The notes below the pieces were generated by a model, which saw only the letters and a list, made by a program, of their open reading frames with translations, had not been told where the DNA came from and ran no database searches. Shown in pieces: positions 63,075 through 64,000 of a DNA stretch of 64,000 nt. Position numbers and translations under genes: made by a program. Source of the stretch: Vibrio sp. HI00D65 (GTDB taxonomy: Bacteria > Pseudomonadota > Gammaproteobacteria > Enterobacterales > Vibrionaceae); NCBI RefSeq assembly GCF_001635455.1, contig NZ_LWEH01000364.1, positions 124,001-188,000 of the forward strand, given 5' to 3'. Numbering within the stretch: position 1 is the first letter of the stretch; every line of letters begins with the position of its first letter.

Positions 63075-63839
63075 ATGAAAAAAATATTGATCACTTGTGC
63101 TACCAGTAATATTGGCTCAGCTCTAGCTAAAAGATTGGCTGCAGACAACGAGCTTTATCTTGCCGCTCGAGATACAGCTAAATTGGACAATATTGTCGAT
63201 ACCGTCGTCACATCAGGGCATCATAGTGTACTGGCACATCACCTGGACTTCTTCGACAAAGGATCTATCGACCTGTGTGCAGACTCCATTACTGAGTTTG
63301 GTGGGCTGGATGGATTAGTTTTTATCATTCCAAGGATTCCGCCTTCTAATAGTGTATTTCCGGACGATGAGGCTTGGAGAGACTTGTACGAAAAATATTT
63401 TATATTACCTTTGAGGCTTATCAAAAAGCTTGTTAATCACTCACGATTAAACAGTGGGTGTAAGATCGTGTTGATTTCCGGTCTAAGCTCAAAGAGTGCT
63501 CTAACACATTATTCTACAAATAATTGTCTGAGAAGTGCTTGGGTTGGACAAGCAAAAACGATGGCGTTGTATTTAGCCTCTCAGAACATATCTGTGAACA
63601 CTATTTCACTTGGAGGTGTCATGACTGAGAGTTACACTCAAAAGATGAGAGATAAAGCAGAGGCTCAAGGGGTCAGCTTTGAAGAATTTATGGTTAGTGA
63701 AGTTGCAAATATCCCACTGAAAAAGTATGCCACGGTAAACGATGTTACAGAATCTATAGTTGCCTTGTTAGGTCCATTAGCGAATCATATGACAGGGCAA
63801 AATATTTTGTTAGATGGTGGTTTTAACAAGGCGTATTGA
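63075..63839 (+). CDS. SDR-family protein with altered active site
   Basis: 254 residues from ATG 63075 (a TTG at 63063 is possible). Rossmann fold of the short-chain dehydrogenase family, but with two departures: the TGxxxGIG cofactor loop reads TCATSNIG, and the catalytic YxxxK reads YSTNN (Lys to Asn). The late structural motifs are normal (NTISLGGVMTES; MTGQNILLDGGF). It may be a weak or non-canonical oxidoreductase, or act as a binding protein. A single gene between aphA and an insertion sequence. Confidence 0.8.
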   Translation: MKKILITCATSNIGSALAKRLAADNELYLAARDTAKLDNIVDTVVTSGHHSVLAHHLDFFDKGSIDLCADSITEFGGLDGLVFIIPRIPPSNSVFPDDEAWRDLYEKYFILPLRLIKKLVNHSRLNSGCKIVLISGLSSKSALTHYSTNNCLRSAWVGQAKTMALYLASQNISVNTISLGGVMTESYTQKMRDKAEAQGVSFEEFMVSEVANIPLKKYATVNDVTESIVALLGPLANHMTGQNILLDGGFNKAY

Positions 63840-63893
63840 TTGAATTATCTTAAACTTGTATGGACTCAGAGGTAGCTTTTCAACGGCTCCTTT

Positions 63894-64000
63894 GAGAGTG
63901 TCTAGAATTCTGTGTAGCTGTCTAGACTTAAGCCTCAAAGGTTAAAGATCGACAATATGGTTAAGAAAGCACTTGAAGCTTTTGCTCGTGAAGCAGCAAA
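63894..64000 (+). mobile_element. Left end of an IS256-family insertion sequence
   Basis: A terminal-inverted-repeat-like stretch starts at 63894 (GAGAGTGTCTAGAATTCTG), followed by TGTAGCTGTCTAGAC and, at 63957, the start of a transposase gene. Only 107 bases are in the window; the right end and target duplication are outside. Confidence 0.7.
63957..64000 (+). CDS. IS256-family transposase, N-terminal fragment (runs off window)
   Basis: Only 14 codons plus two bases are visible: MVKKALEAFAREAA, which fits the conserved N-terminus of IS256-group transposases (KKAL-x-A-x-AREAAK). Intactness cannot be judged. Confidence 0.65.
   Translation, partial: MVKKALEAFAREAA

Overview
The window is a piece of a Vibrio secondary chromosome spanning its replication origin; a Splendidus-clade vibrio is a guess from general gene content. 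The decisive evidence is the rctB - oriCII - parA2 - parB2 block (24.7-30.2 kb). It has a 659-residue RctB-type initiator, six ATGATCA iterons spaced 22-23 bp, a perfect DnaA box, and 13-bp palindromes TTTACANTGTAAA that match the chromosome II-specific parS2 consensus. No rRNA, tRNA or CRISPR was seen.

Left arm (0-11 kb): aromatic amino acid catabolism. phhA (cut by the window edge) diverges from an acetoacetyl-CoA synthetase. An hpd-hmgA-fah-maiA operon carries tyrosine to fumarate and acetoacetate, and the synthetase would activate that acetoacetate. TyrR-like boxes precede phhA and hpd. A chitobiase lipoprotein gene in AT-richer DNA sits between the two halves. At 11-17.4 kb is a six-gene operon: an aminoethylphosphonate-type ABC importer with a phosphodiesterase-family hydrolase and a HAD phosphatase, divergent from a GntR/UTRA regulator. 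At 17.4-24.4 kb are a hybrid sensor kinase with a divergent periplasmic binding protein, a NADAR protein, a small basic protein, and a Fur-box-preceded operon of two oligopeptide-type ABC ATPases without permeases.

Origin and right arm (24.7-46 kb): rctB, origin, parAB2, tmcA, a cluster of three parS2 sites, a FapA-like protein and an SgrR-like regulator. Next come the lapC-lapG-lapD-lapB adhesin secretion and c-di-GMP retention genes (no adhesin gene in view) and a DctB/DctD-like two-component pair whose response regulator has a degenerate AAA+ domain.

46-64 kb: pdxH, a LuxR-type regulator, two secreted coiled-coil/PEGA paralogues (one with a formylglycine-generating-enzyme-like domain), and an AraC regulator ahead of a proline-utilisation operon. 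In that operon putA is followed by a separate gene for the PutA C-terminal aldehyde-dehydrogenase-superfamily domain, then putP. Small proteins, an Lrp-family regulator, DUF445, an HU protein, AphA acid phosphatase, an atypical SDR and the left end of an IS256-family element close the window.

The most unusual signals are origin-type RctB-like sites far from the origin (notably 51448-51494), the triple parS2 cluster at the end of tmcA, the permease-less Fur-box ATPase operon, the split PutA, the degenerate DctD-like regulator and the PEGA paralogue pair. All calls come from reading the sequence; no database search was run.
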